Shown here: piece by piece, positions 51,590 through 62,757 of the stretch
How the letters are laid out: each line of letters starts with the position of its first letter
How positions within the stretch are numbered: position 1 is the first letter of the stretch
DNA from: Citrobacter sp. Awk 4
GTDB taxonomy: Bacteria; Pseudomonadota; Gammaproteobacteria; Enterobacterales; Enterobacteriaceae
Assembly (NCBI RefSeq): GCF_028069725.1
Contig: NZ_JANEWG010000011.1
Coordinates: 49,916 to 113,915, forward strand
Length of the DNA stretch: 64,000 bases
Direction of reading: 5' to 3'
The notes under the pieces: generated by a model
Database searches by the model: none
What the model saw: the letters and a program-made list of their open reading frames with translations, nothing else
Told to the model about the DNA's origin: nothing
Made by a program: the position numbers and the translations under genes

Positions 51590-53335
51590 TTAATACCCTG
51601 CCGTTAAATCATCGACTGAACGCGGGTCAGATGCGCCATACAGCGCGCCGTCCGGCCCGACCATAATGCTCTGGGTGCTACCCATCGCCTCTTTCAGCGC
51701 GACTTTCTGCCCCTTTTGTTCCAGCAATTTGAGAGTATCCGGGCTAAACCCTTTCTCCACGCGCAACTCATCCGGTAACCACTGATGATGGAAACGCGGC
51801 GCATTGGTTGCTTCAGCGACGTTCATTCCAAAATCGATACTGTTGACCACCATTTGCAGCACAGTCGTGATAATCCGGCTACCACCAGGGCTACCGGTCA
51901 CCAGCCAGGTTTTGCCATCTTTCACTACGATGGTTGGCGACATGGATGACAGCGGGCGTTTCTTCGGCCCCACCGCATTAGCATCGCCGCCCACCAGACC
52001 GTAGACGTTTGGCACACCCGGTTTGGCAGAAAAGTCGTCCATCTCGTTATTGAGCAAAATCCCGCTGTTTCCAGCCACAATCCCGGTGCCAAACGTGGTG
52101 TTCAGGGTGTAGGTCACCGCCACGGCGTTACCGTCTTTATCCACCACCGAGAAGTGGGTGGTCTGGTTACTTTCGTACGGCGCAAGTTTACCCGGTTTTA
52201 TTTCACTGGACGGTTTAGCTTTGTTGATATCTATCTGATCAGCAATAGATTTGGCATACGCCTTATTCGTCAAGGCCTGCCACGGCACCTTCACAAAATC
52301 CGGGTCGCCGAGATATTCCGAGCGATCGGCGTAGGCATGTTTTTCAGCTTCCGCCATCACCTGCATCGCGTCCGCGCTGCCGAACCCGTATTTCTTCATA
52401 TCGAAATTTTCAAGGATATTCAGGATCTGCACGATATGAATACCGCCGGAGGACGGTGGCGGCATGGAGAAGACCTGATAACCACGATAGTCGCCGCTGA
52501 TCGGCGTGCGTTCCACCGCTTTATAGGCCGCTAGATCGTCTTTGGTCATTAACCCGCCGTTTTTCTGCATCTCTTGTGCAATCTGGTCTGCTATCGCCCC
52601 TTTATAAAAGGCATCCGGGCCGTTTTCCGCAATCATCTCCAGACTTTTCGCCAGATCTTTTTGCACCAGCTTGTCGCCTTTTTTCAGCGGCTCACCGTCT
52701 TTCCAGAAAATCGCTTTACTGTTCTCATGATTGGGGAGCACTTCGCTGCCGTAGGTTTTCAGATCGTCAGCCAGCGCATCGTTAACGATGAATCCTTCTT
52801 CCGCCAGTTTCATGGCCGGGCGCACCACTTTGTTAAGCGGCATCGTGCCGTATTTCTCCAGCGCCAGCGAGAAGCCCGCGACCGTCCCTGGCGTACCGGA
52901 AGCCAGATGTGAGATCAGCGATTTTTTACTGTCGGGATTGCCCTGTTCGTCGAGGAACATGTCACGGGTGGCGCCAGCGGGCGCCATTTCACGAAAATCG
53001 ATCGCCGTGGTATTACCGTCTTTGGTGCGCAGCAGCATAAATCCGCCACCACCCAGATTTCCGGCCTGAGGATGGGTGACGGCCAGCGCGTAGCCAACCG
53101 CCACTGCGGCATCCACGGCATTACCGCCCTGCTTAAGAATATCGACCCCCACCTGGGTGGCCATCGCATCTACTGAGGCCACCATCCCCTGCTTCGCCCG
53201 CACAGGATGGAACACATCCTCTTCAACGCCGTATGACACCGGAGAGGGCGCTGGCGGTGCAGCAATAACACTAAAACAGCTTCCTGACAGCAGAGCAGCA
53301 AGCGCCACCCGGCGAAAAAACGTCGGTTTCATCAT
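51590..53335 (-). CDS. ggt: Gamma-glutamyltranspeptidase precursor
   Basis: Periplasmic enzyme hydrolysing or transferring the gamma-glutamyl group of glutathione. It self-cleaves into large and small subunits. 581 residues from MMKPTFFRR, with TGGAG 7 bp upstream; the open frame extends 63 codons further without homology. Signal peptide to about residue 25 (ends VIAA). The processing/catalytic Thr is in [10 protein letters not shown] (Thr391 in E. coli, 392 here by one-residue insertion). SMSPTIVV and GSPGGSRI are family motifs. Confidence 0.96.
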   Translation of the reverse strand: MMKPTFFRRVALAALLSGSCFSVIAAPPAPSPVSYGVEEDVFHPVRAKQGMVASVDAMATQVGVDILKQGGNAVDAAVAVGYALAVTHPQAGNLGGGGFMLLRTKDGNTTAIDFREMAPAGATRDMFLDEQGNPDSKKSLISHLASGTPGTVAGFSLALEKYGTMPLNKVVRPAMKLAEEGFIVNDALADDLKTYGSEVLPNHENSKAIFWKDGEPLKKGDKLVQKDLAKSLEMIAENGPDAFYKGAIADQIAQEMQKNGGLMTKDDLAAYKAVERTPISGDYRGYQVFSMPPPSSGGIHIVQILNILENFDMKKYGFGSADAMQVMAEAEKHAYADRSEYLGDPDFVKVPWQALTNKAYAKSIADQIDINKAKPSSEIKPGKLAPYESNQTTHFSVVDKDGNAVAVTYTLNTTFGTGIVAGNSGILLNNEMDDFSAKPGVPNVYGLVGGDANAVGPKKRPLSSMSPTIVVKDGKTWLVTGSPGGSRIITTVLQMVVNSIDFGMNVAEATNAPRFHHQWLPDELRVEKGFSPDTLKLLEQKGQKVALKEAMGSTQSIMVGPDGALYGASDPRSVDDLTAGY

Positions 53336-53456
53336 TATGATTCTCCAGAAGTTCGGGGTCAGCCCCCCACTAATCCTGGTGCATAACTCTGAAATAACCA
53401 TCGTGACGGGTAAGAAAGAGGTAAACTTAAGAGATCCCCCCAGAGGAGGAAAGACG

Positions 53457-53837
53457 ATGAAACGGTTCTTTATTTTGGCGGCGCTACTGCCGTTTGCTGT
53501 CTTTGCACAGCCCATCAACACCATGAATAACCCGAACCAGCAAGGTTATCAGATCCCCAGTCAGCAACGCATGCAGACGCAAATGCAGTCGCAGCAGATC
53601 CAGCAGAAAGGGATGCTCAACCAACAGCTGAAAACACAAACTCAACTTCAGCAGCAGCATCTGCAAACGCAGATGAACAATAATACGCAACGGGTTCAGC
53701 AAGGTCAGGTACGTGAACAACCGTTACCGAATACCAACGGCGGCATGCTGAACAGCGGAACACGTCAGGATAGCGGTCAGCAGCATATGCTGCCGCCGCG
53801 TCAGAATGGCGATATGCTTAATAACTCGCAGCGGTGA
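53457..53837 (+). CDS. yhhA: Glutamine-rich secreted protein YhhA (DUF2756)
   Basis: Function unknown. 126 residues from the ATG at 53457, preceded by GAGGAGGAAAG; E. coli YhhA is about 146 residues, so this form is shorter. Signal peptide [17 protein letters not shown], then a mature part dominated by Gln with [16 protein letters not shown] low-complexity repeats. Divergent from ggt. Its last 20 bp overlap the 3' end of the convergent ugpQ. Confidence 0.9.
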   Translation: MKRFFILAALLPFAVFAQPINTMNNPNQQGYQIPSQQRMQTQMQSQQIQQKGMLNQQLKTQTQLQQQHLQTQMNNNTQRVQQGQVREQPLPNTNGGMLNSGTRQDSGQQHMLPPRQNGDMLNNSQR

Positions 53838-54567
53838 AGTCCGGGCCAATAACATCGATAGCATCGGTGCAAATACAGTTCACCCCCCAGCGCAGCAATT
53901 GTGCGGCGCGCTGGGGTTTGTTGACGGTATAAACCAGAATCTTTAGCCCCGCCTCGCGCAGACTTTCGACCCGCGCTTCATTTAATAGATGATGATTAAG
54001 ATGAATGGAGACACACTCCAGTCGCGTAGTCAGTTCACGCCAGTCATCACGCCACTCATCCAGCAACAGCCCACGCGGCAGTTCCGGCGCAGCCCGTTGT
54101 GCGGCTTCCAGCGCATCAATGTCAAAAGAAGAGAGTAGCGGCGGCGTCATACCCGTCCACAGTTCACGCGCCGCCAGCGCCACCGCTTTGCCCGTCAATG
54201 GCCCGGTGCCGGTGGTGGGTTTGATTTCGATATTGGCCATCATGCCGTATTTCCGACAGCGCTCCGCCACCTGCGCGAGCAGCGGCAACGGTTCGCCTTT
54301 GAACTCGCCGCTGAACCAACCGCCCGCATCCACACGCAAGAGGTCCTGCCAGGCCAACTCACCCGCAATCCCCCAGCCGTTGCTGGTTCGCTCGAGATTG
54401 TCGTCATGCAGCAGGAAGATTTCGCCGTCTTTCGACAATTTAACGTCAAATTCGATCATGGTGTGCCCATAACGCGCCCCCACGTCAATGGCCGCCAGGG
54501 TGTTTTCCGGTGCCAGTTTGCCGCCGCCGCGATGGGCAGCAACATGGGGGTAAGGCCAGTTACTCAT
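53818..54567 (-). CDS. ugpQ: Glycerophosphodiester phosphodiesterase UgpQ
   Basis: Cytosolic enzyme that hydrolyses glycerophosphodiesters to glycerol-3-phosphate and alcohol. 249 residues (E. coli 247). GDPD motifs: [12 protein letters not shown] with His12 and Arg13, metal ligands Glu39 and Asp41 (EFDV), catalytic His54 (HDDN). Start overlaps the ugpC stop by 4 bp. Last gene of ugpBAECQ. Confidence 0.96.
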   Translation of the reverse strand: MSNWPYPHVAAHRGGGKLAPENTLAAIDVGARYGHTMIEFDVKLSKDGEIFLLHDDNLERTSNGWGIAGELAWQDLLRVDAGGWFSGEFKGEPLPLLAQVAERCRKYGMMANIEIKPTTGTGPLTGKAVALAARELWTGMTPPLLSSFDIDALEAAQRAAPELPRGLLLDEWRDDWRELTTRLECVSIHLNHHLLNEARVESLREAGLKILVYTVNKPQRAAQLLRWGVNCICTDAIDVIGPDFTAASY

Positions 54568-55634
54568 AGTCGTTGTCCTGTTTCACCATCAAAAAGATGC
54601 AAATGATTGTCCGGCAGATGGAGCCACAGCGTGTTGCCTGCGGTTGGGCGCTCCTGATGCGTCAGGCGCATCACCAGCTTTTGCTCGCCCCAGCGACCAT
54701 GCGCAAGGTTGTCCGCACCCAGCATCTCCAGCGTCTCCACCACCAGCGGCACGCCGCCTTCTGCCTGCGAGCTTAGCGCAATATGCTCCGGGCGGATACC
54801 GAGGGTCATTTTACGCCCGGCGTGTTGGCGATGCTCGCCGTTAAGCGGCAGTACGGGACCGCCGTCCAGTTCAAAGTGAGTGCCTTCACCGTTGAGTCGC
54901 CCCGCCAGCAGATTCATCGCCGGGCTGCCGATAAAGCTCGCCACAAACAGGCTGGCGGGCTTTTCGTAGACTTCCACCGGCGTACCGATTTGCTCGGCAA
55001 TACCGTTGTTCATCACCATCACCCGCTGGGCGAGGGTCATCGCCTCCACCTGGTCATGGGTGACGTACAGCGAGGTAGTTTTCAGGCGACGGTGCAGTTG
55101 TTGCAGTTCAAGACGCATCTGCACGCGCAGTTTGGCATCGAGGTTGGAGAGCGGCTCATCAAACAGAAAAACCGCCGGGTCACGCACAATGGCGCGCCCC
55201 ATCGCCACACGCTGGCGCTGGCCGCCGGAAAGCTCGCGCGGGCGGCGTTTAAGCAGACCGTCCAGCTCCAGAATTCGGGCAGCCTCTTTAACGCGTTCGG
55301 CAATCTGACCTTTGTCCATTCCGCGGATCTTCAGCCCCCACGCCATGTTCTCTTCCACGCTCATGTGTGGATAAAGCGCATAGTTCTGGAATACCATCGC
55401 AATGCCGCGATCTTTCGGCTCCATTTCGGTGACTCGCTGGCCGTCGATCCAGATATCGCCGCTGGTCGCCCGCTCCAGCCCGGCGACCATCCGCAACAGC
55501 GTCGATTTCCCACAGCCGGAGGGACCCACCATCACGATAAATTCACCGTCTGCCACCTCCAGCGTCAGCGGTTTAATGACCTGGGTTTTACCATCCCAGC
55601 TTTTGGTTACTGCCTGTAATTTCAGTCCTGCCAT
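54564..55634 (-). CDS. ugpC: Glycerol-3-phosphate ABC importer ATPase UgpC
   Basis: MalK-like ATPase powering sn-glycerol-3-phosphate uptake. Start at MAGLKLQA gives 356 residues, E. coli length; four earlier in-frame residues overlap ugpE. Walker [10 protein letters not shown] near 37-45, signature LSGGQRQR near 134, Walker B VFLFDEP, C-terminal TOBE domain. Coupled to ugpE and ugpQ. Confidence 0.97.
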   Translation of the reverse strand: MAGLKLQAVTKSWDGKTQVIKPLTLEVADGEFIVMVGPSGCGKSTLLRMVAGLERATSGDIWIDGQRVTEMEPKDRGIAMVFQNYALYPHMSVEENMAWGLKIRGMDKGQIAERVKEAARILELDGLLKRRPRELSGGQRQRVAMGRAIVRDPAVFLFDEPLSNLDAKLRVQMRLELQQLHRRLKTTSLYVTHDQVEAMTLAQRVMVMNNGIAEQIGTPVEVYEKPASLFVASFIGSPAMNLLAGRLNGEGTHFELDGGPVLPLNGEHRQHAGRKMTLGIRPEHIALSSQAEGGVPLVVETLEMLGADNLAHGRWGEQKLVMRLTHQERPTAGNTLWLHLPDNHLHLFDGETGQRL

Positions 55635-55635
55635 C

Positions 55636-56481
55636 TTATTTCTCACTGTCCACTAAACCGCGTACGAAGGCACGCTGCATCACTAAAACAACCACCACCG
55701 GTGGAATAAGCGTTAATAACATCGCCGCCATCACATGGTTCCACTGGGTCGTGCCTTCGCCGGTGGCGATCATTCCCTTAATGCCCGCCACGGCGGTACC
55801 AAGATCAACATCGGTGATAATCAGCAGCGGCCACAGATACTGGTTCCAGCCGTAGATAAAGGTGATCACGAACAGCGCCGCAAGATTGGTTTTCGACAAC
55901 GGGAAGACGATGTCGCGAAAGAAGCGCATCGGCGAAGCGCCGTCGATGCGCGCCGCCTCCACCAGCTCATCCGGTAACGTCATAAAAAACTGGCGAAACA
56001 GAAAGGTCGCGGTGGCCGACGCCATCAGCGGCAGCGTCAGACCGGCATAGCTGTCGAGCATTTTCAGGTTGGCGATCACTTCCACCGTCGGGAAAATACG
56101 GACTTCAACCGGCAGCATCAGGGTGATAAAGATCATCCAGAAGAACAGGTTACGCAGCGGAAAACGGAACCAGACGATGGCGAACGCCGAGAGCATCGAG
56201 ACCGTGATTTTACCCACCGTGATACTGAACGCCATCACAAAGCTGTTGAGCATCATCCGCCAGAACGGCGCGCTGTTAACGCCGACCCCGTTGATCCAGA
56301 TAGTGTGCATATTTTCCAGCAGATGCCTGCCGGGGATCAGCGTCATCGGCGCGGCAAACACCGCCTGGTCATCCAGCGTCGCCGCCACAAAAGCGACGTA
56401 CAGTGGGAAGAGGATCACCATGATCCCCAGAATCAACATGGTATGGCTGAATATGGTCAGCCACGGACGGTTCTCAATCAT
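55636..56481 (-). CDS. ugpE: Glycerol-3-phosphate ABC permease UgpE
   Basis: Inner-membrane permease subunit with six membrane segments. 281 residues, E. coli length. EAA loop motif [21 protein letters not shown], near 195-216, contacts UgpC. Overlaps the ugpA stop by 4 bp. Confidence 0.97.
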   Translation of the reverse strand: MIENRPWLTIFSHTMLILGIMVILFPLYVAFVAATLDDQAVFAAPMTLIPGRHLLENMHTIWINGVGVNSAPFWRMMLNSFVMAFSITVGKITVSMLSAFAIVWFRFPLRNLFFWMIFITLMLPVEVRIFPTVEVIANLKMLDSYAGLTLPLMASATATFLFRQFFMTLPDELVEAARIDGASPMRFFRDIVFPLSKTNLAALFVITFIYGWNQYLWPLLIITDVDLGTAVAGIKGMIATGEGTTQWNHVMAAMLLTLIPPVVVVLVMQRAFVRGLVDSEK

Positions 56482-57365
56482 TGATAGCGCACCTTACTTT
56501 CAACATAGCGGAACTGCACCACGGTCAGCACAATGACGAGGAACATCAGCACCACCGACTGTGCGGCGGAGGCCGAGAGATCCAGCCCGGTAAAACCTTC
56601 ACGGTAGATCTTATAGATCAGCGTCGTCGTCGCCTGCACCGGTCCACCGGCGGTGGCCGCGTCGATCACCGGGAACGTGTCGAAGAAGGCGTACACCAAA
56701 TTGACCACCAACAGGAAGAAACTCACTGGCGCAATCAGCGGCAGGGCAAGCTTAAAGAAACGGCGAATCGGGCCAGCGCCATCAATAGCCGCCGCTTCAA
56801 TCAGCGAACGGGGAATGGATTGCAGCGCGGCATAGAAGAACAGGAAGTTGTAACTAATCTGCTTCCAGACAGAGGCGAACACCACAAGGAACATTGCCTG
56901 TCCGCTGTATTGCGCGTGGTTCCAGTCGTAACCAAACTCAGCAAGAAAATGGGTGATCAGTCCGCGACCGGGGTTAAACAGGAAGATCCACAGCACGGCG
57001 GCCACCGCGGGCGCAACAGCATAAGGCAGCAACATCAGCGTTTGATAGATACGGCTACCGCGCACGATGTACTCCACCAGTGCCGCGAAGAACAACGAGA
57101 CCAGCAGGCCGCTGACGGTGACCAGAGTGCTGAATTTTATCGTCGTCCAGAAAGAGTCGAGGTAGTAGCTGTCATGAAACAGCGCGACGAAGTTCTCCAG
57201 TCCTACGAACCGGCTGGAGAAACCAAACGGATCAACGCTTTGCAGGGAATACCACAGCGCTTCACCCGCAGGCCAGATAAAGAAAATAAGGGTGATAACC
57301 AACTGCGGAGCGACCAGCAAATAGGGTAACCAACGCGAGCGGAACACCGGACGGGATGAGGACAT
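56478..57365 (-). CDS. ugpA: Glycerol-3-phosphate ABC permease UgpA
   Basis: Partner permease of UgpE, 295 residues with six membrane segments. EAA loop motif [20 protein letters not shown] near 200-220. Separated from ugpB by 100 bp carrying two REP units, so the operon has a stabilising or attenuating break after the binding protein. Confidence 0.97.
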   Translation of the reverse strand: MSSSRPVFRSRWLPYLLVAPQLVITLIFFIWPAGEALWYSLQSVDPFGFSSRFVGLENFVALFHDSYYLDSFWTTIKFSTLVTVSGLLVSLFFAALVEYIVRGSRIYQTLMLLPYAVAPAVAAVLWIFLFNPGRGLITHFLAEFGYDWNHAQYSGQAMFLVVFASVWKQISYNFLFFYAALQSIPRSLIEAAAIDGAGPIRRFFKLALPLIAPVSFFLLVVNLVYAFFDTFPVIDAATAGGPVQATTTLIYKIYREGFTGLDLSASAAQSVVLMFLVIVLTVVQFRYVESKVRYQ

Positions 57366-57386
57366 TGAGGTTTGATTCCTGAACAG

Positions 57387-57459
57387 CGCCGGATAGCGCT
57401 ACGCTTATCCGGCCTACGCGCATTTCCAGGCCGGGTAAGGCGAAGCCGCCACCCGGCAT
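57387..57459. repeat. REP pair inside the ugp operon (ugpB-ugpA)
   Basis: GCGCCGGATAGCGCTACGC ... CTTATCCGGCCTAC, then an inverted GGCCGGGTAAGGCG ... CCACCCGGCA. An intra-operon REP pair often lets the upstream gene (ugpB) be expressed above the downstream ones. Confidence 0.85.
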
Positions 57460-57465
57460 TTCACA

Positions 57466-58782
57466 TTACGATTTAGTCGATTGTTCAAAACGACGTAGCA
57501 GCTGATTCCCGCGCTCAACGGCGGAGTCCAGCGCTTGCTGAGGGGTTTTCTTGCCGGTCCACACGCTTTCCAGCTCTTCATCCACAATGGTGCGGATTTG
57601 CGGCATATTGCCCAGACGCAGCCCTTTGGTGAACGGCAATGGCGGTTTGTTCAGCATCTGGCGCGTCGCGATATCTGAGCCGGGGTTCTTGTCGTAGTAT
57701 CCCTGCTCGCGGGTCAGGTCATACGCTGCGGTGGTGATCGGCAGATAGCCGGTCTTCTGGTGCCACTCAGCCGCATTTTCCGGCTGCGCCAGGAAGTTGA
57801 GGAATTTCGCTACACCGGCATAAGTCTCTTTGTCTTTACCCTGCATCACCCACAGGCTCGCCCCGCCAATAATGGCGTTTTGCGGCGCGCCTTTTACGTC
57901 TGCGTCGTAGGGCATCATGCCGACGCCGTAATTGAATTTGGCATATTGGCGGATGTTGGCAAGCGACCCGGAGGAGGCCGTCGTAATGGCGCAATCCCCG
58001 TTGTAGAACTTCTCGGTGGACTCATCTTTGCGACCCACATAGCTGAAATCGCCCTTCTTGTTCATCTCCTGCAGCAGCGCAATATGTTTCACCTGCTCCG
58101 GCTTGTTGAACTCCAGCACCGCATCCGCGCCGTCAAAGCCATTGTTTTTGGTCGCAAAGGGCAAACCGTTCCAGGCGCTGAAGTTTTCCAGTTGGATCCA
58201 ACCCTGCCAGCCGCTGGCGTAGCCACACTTCATGCCAGCCGCTTTCAGCTTCTCGGTGTACGCCGCCAGATCCTGCCAGGTTTTCGGCGGCTGCTCCGGA
58301 TCTAAGCCCGCTTTTTTGAAGGCATCTTTGTTGTAGTAGAGCACCGGAGTCGAGCTGTTGAACGGCTGTGAAAGGAGGTGCCCGCTTTTACCATCGGTGT
58401 AGTAACCGGACACTGTCGGTACAAACTGCGTTTCATCAAAGCTAATGCCCGCATCTTTAAACACTTCATAGACCGGTTTAATCGCTTTCGACGCCATCAT
58501 GGTGGCGGTGCCGACTTCATAGACCTGCAAAATCGCCGGAGCGTTGCCGGTACGGAATGCCGCAATACCTGCACTCAGGTTCTGTTCGTAGTTGCCCTTG
58601 TAGACGGGCACCACTTTGTAATCCGGGTTGGCAGCATTGAAACGTTGCGCCAGAGAATCAACTTCTTTACCTAACTCACCTTCCATTGAGTGCCAGAACG
58701 GAATAGAGGTCACTGCCAGTGCCTGGCCAGCCAATGCCAGGCTGAGCGCCAGTCCTAAGGCTGTATGTCGTAACGGTTTCAT
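57466..58782 (-). CDS. ugpB: Glycerol-3-phosphate-binding protein UgpB
   Basis: Periplasmic substrate-binding protein for sn-glycerol-3-phosphate and glycerophosphodiesters. 438 residues, E. coli length. Signal peptide [20 protein letters not shown] cleaved near ALA-VTS; two-lobed cluster B fold. First gene of ugpBAECQ, which belongs to the Pho regulon; a Pho-box-like array is upstream. Confidence 0.97.
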   Translation of the reverse strand: MKPLRHTALGLALSLALAGQALAVTSIPFWHSMEGELGKEVDSLAQRFNAANPDYKVVPVYKGNYEQNLSAGIAAFRTGNAPAILQVYEVGTATMMASKAIKPVYEVFKDAGISFDETQFVPTVSGYYTDGKSGHLLSQPFNSSTPVLYYNKDAFKKAGLDPEQPPKTWQDLAAYTEKLKAAGMKCGYASGWQGWIQLENFSAWNGLPFATKNNGFDGADAVLEFNKPEQVKHIALLQEMNKKGDFSYVGRKDESTEKFYNGDCAITTASSGSLANIRQYAKFNYGVGMMPYDADVKGAPQNAIIGGASLWVMQGKDKETYAGVAKFLNFLAQPENAAEWHQKTGYLPITTAAYDLTREQGYYDKNPGSDIATRQMLNKPPLPFTKGLRLGNMPQIRTIVDEELESVWTGKKTPQQALDSAVERGNQLLRRFEQSTKS

Positions 58783-58857
58783 TGATTATCTCTCTTGTTG
58801 TTTCGAATGCGCGATTTCACGCGTTTTATGTTCGCGGAAGTAACATGACATGCTCGA

Positions 58858-58886
58858 ATTACAAAAAAATAACGTTTTGATTACAA
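58858..58886 (-). promoter_or_regulatory. Candidate Pho boxes of ugpB
   Basis: On the minus strand TTGTAAT, ACGTTAT and TTGTAAT occur at exact 11-bp steps (58880, 58869, 58858), the spacing of PhoB half-sites (CTGTCAT-N4 repeats). Individual matches are 4-5 of 7. Confidence 0.5.
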
Positions 58887-58970
58887 AAAAAAGATAGTAA
58901 GACGTCAGTGGGATGGCAAGACGATGAAGGCACGGTGACAGGAAAATGGGAGCTGAGGCACGTATAAGTC

Positions 58971-59007
58971 AAATAAAAAGCCGGGTGGTGACATCACCTT
59001 ACCCGGC
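58971..59007 (-). terminator. Terminator of the liv operon
   Basis: Minus strand GCCGGGT-AAGGTGATGTCACC-ACCCGGC, with an inner GGTG/CACC pairing, then CTTTTTATTT. It lies 23 bp past the livF stop. The stem resembles a REP unit. Confidence 0.85.
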
Positions 59008-59030
59008 CAGGGATTCAGGACATCGCGGTA

Positions 59031-59744
59031 TTACCCGCCCAGATAGGCGCTTCTTACCGCTTCATTCGCCAGCAACGCATCGCCGGTATCGGAAAGCACC
59101 ACATGACCGTTTTCGAGCACATAACCGCGATCGGCAAGCTTCAGCGCCTGGTTGGCGTTCTGCTCAACGAGGAAGATGGTCATCCCCTGCTCGCGCAGTT
59201 GTTCGATGGTGTCGAAGATTTGCTGAATGATGATTGGCGCAAGCCCCAGCGACGGTTCATCCAGCAGCAGCAGGCGCGGATTGCTCATCAGCGCACGACC
59301 AATCGCCAGCATCTGCTGTTCACCGCCGGACATGGTGCCCGCACGCTGAATGCGACGCTCATGTAAACGGGGGAACAGTTCGTACACCCATTTGATGCGC
59401 TGCTGGAACTGGTCGCGTTCGGCAAAGAAACCGCCCATCGCCAGGTTCTCCTCGACGGTCATGCGTGAGAAGACACGACGCCCTTCCGGGACAATCGCCA
59501 CCGCTTCCCGCATGATTTTCGCCGTCTGCCAGTCGGTAATATCTTTGCCATCAAACACCACCCGCCCGCTGGTCGCCCGCGGATCGCCGCACAGCGTCCC
59601 CAGCAAAGTGGTTTTCCCTGCGCCGTTCGCGCCAATCAGGGTGACGATTTCACCCTGATTAATGTGCAGGCTCACCTCGTGCAACGCCTGAATTTTGCCG
59701 TAGTGGGCGCTGACTTTGTCAAAAGACAACATGACTTTTTCCAT
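59031..59744 (-). CDS. livF: Branched-chain amino acid ABC ATPase LivF
   Basis: ATPase subunit of the Leu/Ile/Val (LIV-I and LS) importer. Start at MEKVMLSF gives 237 residues, E. coli length. Walker A GANGAGKTT near 38-46, signature SGGEQQM, Walker B LLLLDEPS. Begins 1 bp before the livG stop region ends (1-bp gap). Confidence 0.97.
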   Translation of the reverse strand: MEKVMLSFDKVSAHYGKIQALHEVSLHINQGEIVTLIGANGAGKTTLLGTLCGDPRATSGRVVFDGKDITDWQTAKIMREAVAIVPEGRRVFSRMTVEENLAMGGFFAERDQFQQRIKWVYELFPRLHERRIQRAGTMSGGEQQMLAIGRALMSNPRLLLLDEPSLGLAPIIIQQIFDTIEQLREQGMTIFLVEQNANQALKLADRGYVLENGHVVLSDTGDALLANEAVRSAYLGG

Positions 59745-59745
59745 C

Positions 59746-60513
59746 TTATGCCTCACCAAGGTATGCGCGGATCACGTCCGGGTTGTTTCGAATTTGCTCC
59801 GGCGTCCCGTGCGCCAGCGGCGTTCCCTGATTCACCACATAAATGCGATCAGAGATGCCCATCACCAGCTTCATATCATGTTCAATCAGCAAAATCGTGG
59901 TGTTGTGATGGTTACGCAGTTCGGCAATCAGCTCGTCCAGTTCTTTGGTCTCTTTCGGGTTTAAGCCCGCCGCCGGTTCGTCAAGCATCAGGATCTCCGG
60001 TTGCGTCACCATGCAGCGAGCGATCTCCAGACGACGCTGATCGCCATACGCCAGGTTACTGGCCTGGCGGTTCGCGTGCTCCAGCAAACCGATACGCTCC
60101 AGCCAGCTCGCCGCACGATCCAGCGCTTCGCTCTGGGCGCGGCGGAAAGATGGCGTTTTGAACAACCCCGAAAAAACGCCGGTTTTCAGCTGTTGATGTT
60201 GCGCCACCAGCAGGTTTTCAATCACCGTCATTTCACGGAACAGACGCACATGCTGGAAGGTACGCACCACGCCCATACGAGCAATTTGCTGTCCCGGCAG
60301 CCCTTCCAGATGCTGGTCACGTAAGGTGATCGTGCCGCCCGTGGGTTTATAAAAACCGGTCAGACAGTTAAAGACCGTGGTTTTGCCCGCACCGTTCGGA
60401 CCAATCAGAGAGACGATTTCCTGCGGGTGCAGCTCCAGGTTGACGTTATTCACCGCCAGCAAACCGCCGAAGCGCATCATCAGGCCGTTAACAGATAATA
60501 ATGGCTGACTCAT
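59746..60513 (-). CDS. livG: Branched-chain amino acid ABC ATPase LivG
   Basis: Second ATPase of the importer. 255 residues, E. coli length. Walker [10 protein letters not shown] near 38-46, signature [13 protein letters not shown], Walker [14 protein letters not shown]. Overlaps the livM stop by 4 bp. Confidence 0.97.
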   Translation of the reverse strand: MSQPLLSVNGLMMRFGGLLAVNNVNLELHPQEIVSLIGPNGAGKTTVFNCLTGFYKPTGGTITLRDQHLEGLPGQQIARMGVVRTFQHVRLFREMTVIENLLVAQHQQLKTGVFSGLFKTPSFRRAQSEALDRAASWLERIGLLEHANRQASNLAYGDQRRLEIARCMVTQPEILMLDEPAAGLNPKETKELDELIAELRNHHNTTILLIEHDMKLVMGISDRIYVVNQGTPLAHGTPEQIRNNPDVIRAYLGEA

Positions 60514-61787
60514 GCCTGCTCTCCTTTCGGTTGCCCGTTTTTCAGCTTCAACTGTGGACGGGTCATCGGCAGCAGGCCCTGCGGACGCCAGATCATCATC
60601 AGTACCATCAAGCCACCCAGCATCAACATGCTGTATTCGTTGAAGTCACGCATCAGCTCGCGCGAAACCACCAGCAGAATCGCCGCCAGAATCACCGCAA
60701 ACTGCGACCCCATCCCACCCAGAACCACAATCGCCAGCACAAACGCCGATTCGGCAAACGTGAACGACTCCGGACTGACAAAGCCCTGGCGCGCGGCGAA
60801 CAACGTTCCGGCAAAACCAGCAAACGCGGCGCTGATGGTAAAGGCCGTCAACTTGATGCGCGTCGGGTTTAACCCCAGCGAACGGCAGGCGATTTCATCT
60901 TCGCGCAGCGCTTCCCATGCGCGGCCCAGCGGCATACGCAGCAGACGGTTAATCACAAACAGGGAGAACACCACCAGCAACAGCGCCACCAGGTAGAGCC
61001 AAATCACGCGGTCGGACGGGTCATACTTCATGCCGAAGAAGTTACTGAAGGTGTCCCAGCCGCCTTCACGGGCGGTGCGACTGAACTCCAGGCCAAAGAA
61101 GGTCGGTTTCGGGATCTGGCTGATCCCGTTCGGGCCACCGGTCACTTCGGTGTTATTAAGCAGCAGGATACGGACGATTTCGCCGAAGCCTAACGTCACA
61201 ATCGCCAGATAGTCACCGCGCAGACGCAGCACCGGGAAACCGAGCAGGAAGCCCGCCGCCGCAGAAACCAGCCCCGCCAGCGGCAGACAGGTCCAGAAGC
61301 CGAGGCCGTAATAGTGGTTCAGCAGTGCGAAGGTGTAAGCGCCGATAGCATAAAAACCGCCATAGCCCAGCACCAACAGACCGGAAAGCCCCACTACGAC
61401 GTTCAGCCCGAGACCGAGGATGATATAAATCATGGTCAGGGTGGCGATATCGACCGTCCCGCGCGACACCATAAACGGCCACGCCACGGCGATAACCAGC
61501 AATGCCACAAGGAACAGCTTCTGCTTGGCGGTTGAACCGTCAATCGCCGGCAGAATGAATTTCGGCCCGGAGACGCTCTTCAGGCTCTTCTGGAATGTCG
61601 GGCGCAGCATCTGGAAGAAAAAGACCACCGCCGTGCCGATGAACACCCACTGCCAGCGGATATCACCTGCGGTGTCTACCACCAGCTTAGTGCCATCCAG
61701 CTCTAACTGGACGCCCATAAAAACGCTCGCCAGCACGAAGAACATCGCGGCAGAGAGCAGCGCCATCGCAAAATGCATCGGTTTCAT
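60510..61787 (-). CDS. livM: Branched-chain amino acid permease LivM
   Basis: Inner-membrane permease of the LIV importer. 425 residues, E. coli length, longer than LivH because of an N-terminal extension with additional membrane segments (to about 110). Overlaps the livH stop by 4 bp. Confidence 0.97.
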   Translation of the reverse strand: MKPMHFAMALLSAAMFFVLASVFMGVQLELDGTKLVVDTAGDIRWQWVFIGTAVVFFFQMLRPTFQKSLKSVSGPKFILPAIDGSTAKQKLFLVALLVIAVAWPFMVSRGTVDIATLTMIYIILGLGLNVVVGLSGLLVLGYGGFYAIGAYTFALLNHYYGLGFWTCLPLAGLVSAAAGFLLGFPVLRLRGDYLAIVTLGFGEIVRILLLNNTEVTGGPNGISQIPKPTFFGLEFSRTAREGGWDTFSNFFGMKYDPSDRVIWLYLVALLLVVFSLFVINRLLRMPLGRAWEALREDEIACRSLGLNPTRIKLTAFTISAAFAGFAGTLFAARQGFVSPESFTFAESAFVLAIVVLGGMGSQFAVILAAILLVVSRELMRDFNEYSMLMLGGLMVLMMIWRPQGLLPMTRPQLKLKNGQPKGEQA

Positions 61788-62710
61788 ACTTTCTCTACCT
61801 CCGGACGACCCAGAATGCCGGTTGGCATCACTAACAGCACCAGAATCAGCAGGGCAAACGACACCACATCTTTGTATTCAGTGCTCAGGTAGGCAGAAGA
61901 GAGCGCCTCGGCAACGCCAAGGATCAGGCCGCCGATCATCGCGCCAGGAATGCTGCCGATACCGCCCAGTACCGCCGCGGTGAAGGCTTTCATCCCGGCC
62001 ATAAAGCCGATGTACGGGTTGATGACGCCGTAAAATTGTCCGAGCAGTACACCCGCGACCGCCGCCATCGCTGCGCCGATCACAAAGGTCAGCGCAATCA
62101 CACGGTCGGTATTGATCCCTAGCAGACTCGCCATTTTCAGGTCTTCTGCACAGGCGCGGCAGGCGCGGCCCATACGGGAATAACGAATGAACAGCGTCAA
62201 TGCCAACATCGCCACGAAGGTGACAATCCAGATAACCAGTTGCATGGTGGTGATACTGGCAGAGAAGTTCTCGCTGGACCCGACAACCCACTGACCGTTG
62301 AACAGGCTTGGCAGCGCCACGTCGCGCGACCCTTCGGTCAGACTGACGTAGTTTTGCAGGAAGATAGACATCCCGATGGCGGAAATCAGCGCAATCAGGC
62401 GCTTGGAGTTGCGCACGGGCCGGTAGGCCACCCGCTCAATACTCCAGCCATAGGCGCTGGCGATCACAATGGCGCCAACAAACCCGGCGGCCACCAGCAG
62501 CCAGCTGGTATCAATGCCCATCATCATTAGCGCGGCAATGATCATAAAAGAGACGTAACTGCCGATCATGTACACCTCGCCGTGGGCGAAGTTGATCATG
62601 CCGATAATGCCGTACACCATCGTGTAACCGATAGCGATCAGCGCATAGGTGCTTCCCAGCGTGACGCCGTTAAACATCTGCTGCAGAAAATAGAGAAACT
62701 GCTCGGACAT
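61784..62710 (-). CDS. livH: Branched-chain amino acid permease LivH
   Basis: Partner permease, 308 residues from MSEQFLYF (E. coli length); 28 in-frame upstream residues run through the REP hairpin and are excluded. About eight membrane segments; the [19 protein letters not shown] segment is family-typical. Confidence 0.97.
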   Translation of the reverse strand: MSEQFLYFLQQMFNGVTLGSTYALIAIGYTMVYGIIGMINFAHGEVYMIGSYVSFMIIAALMMMGIDTSWLLVAAGFVGAIVIASAYGWSIERVAYRPVRNSKRLIALISAIGMSIFLQNYVSLTEGSRDVALPSLFNGQWVVGSSENFSASITTMQLVIWIVTFVAMLALTLFIRYSRMGRACRACAEDLKMASLLGINTDRVIALTFVIGAAMAAVAGVLLGQFYGVINPYIGFMAGMKAFTAAVLGGIGSIPGAMIGGLILGVAEALSSAYLSTEYKDVVSFALLILVLLVMPTGILGRPEVEKV

Positions 62711-62728
62711 AAGACTACCTTTCTCATG

Positions 62729-62749
62729 CCGCCCGGCAACGCCGGGCGG
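62729..62749. repeat. REP-like hairpin between livK and livH
   Basis: CCGCCCGGC-AAC-GCCGGGCGG, a perfect 9-bp stem in the 47-bp gap. No T tract on the minus strand. Likely protects the livK 3' end so that livK message exceeds livHMGF. Confidence 0.8.
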
Positions 62750-62757
62750 TGGGATAA

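Noticed and set aside
53336..53524. N-terminal extension of ggt by 63 codons.
   Set aside because: Would bury the signal peptide, which needs to be N-terminal; TGGAG is correctly spaced from the ATG at 53335.
54783..55619. A 278-codon open frame opposite ugpC, and similar long frames opposite envZ (9893-10723) and malQ (22908-23690).
   Set aside because: All are shadows of conserved genes on the other strand; none has independent support.
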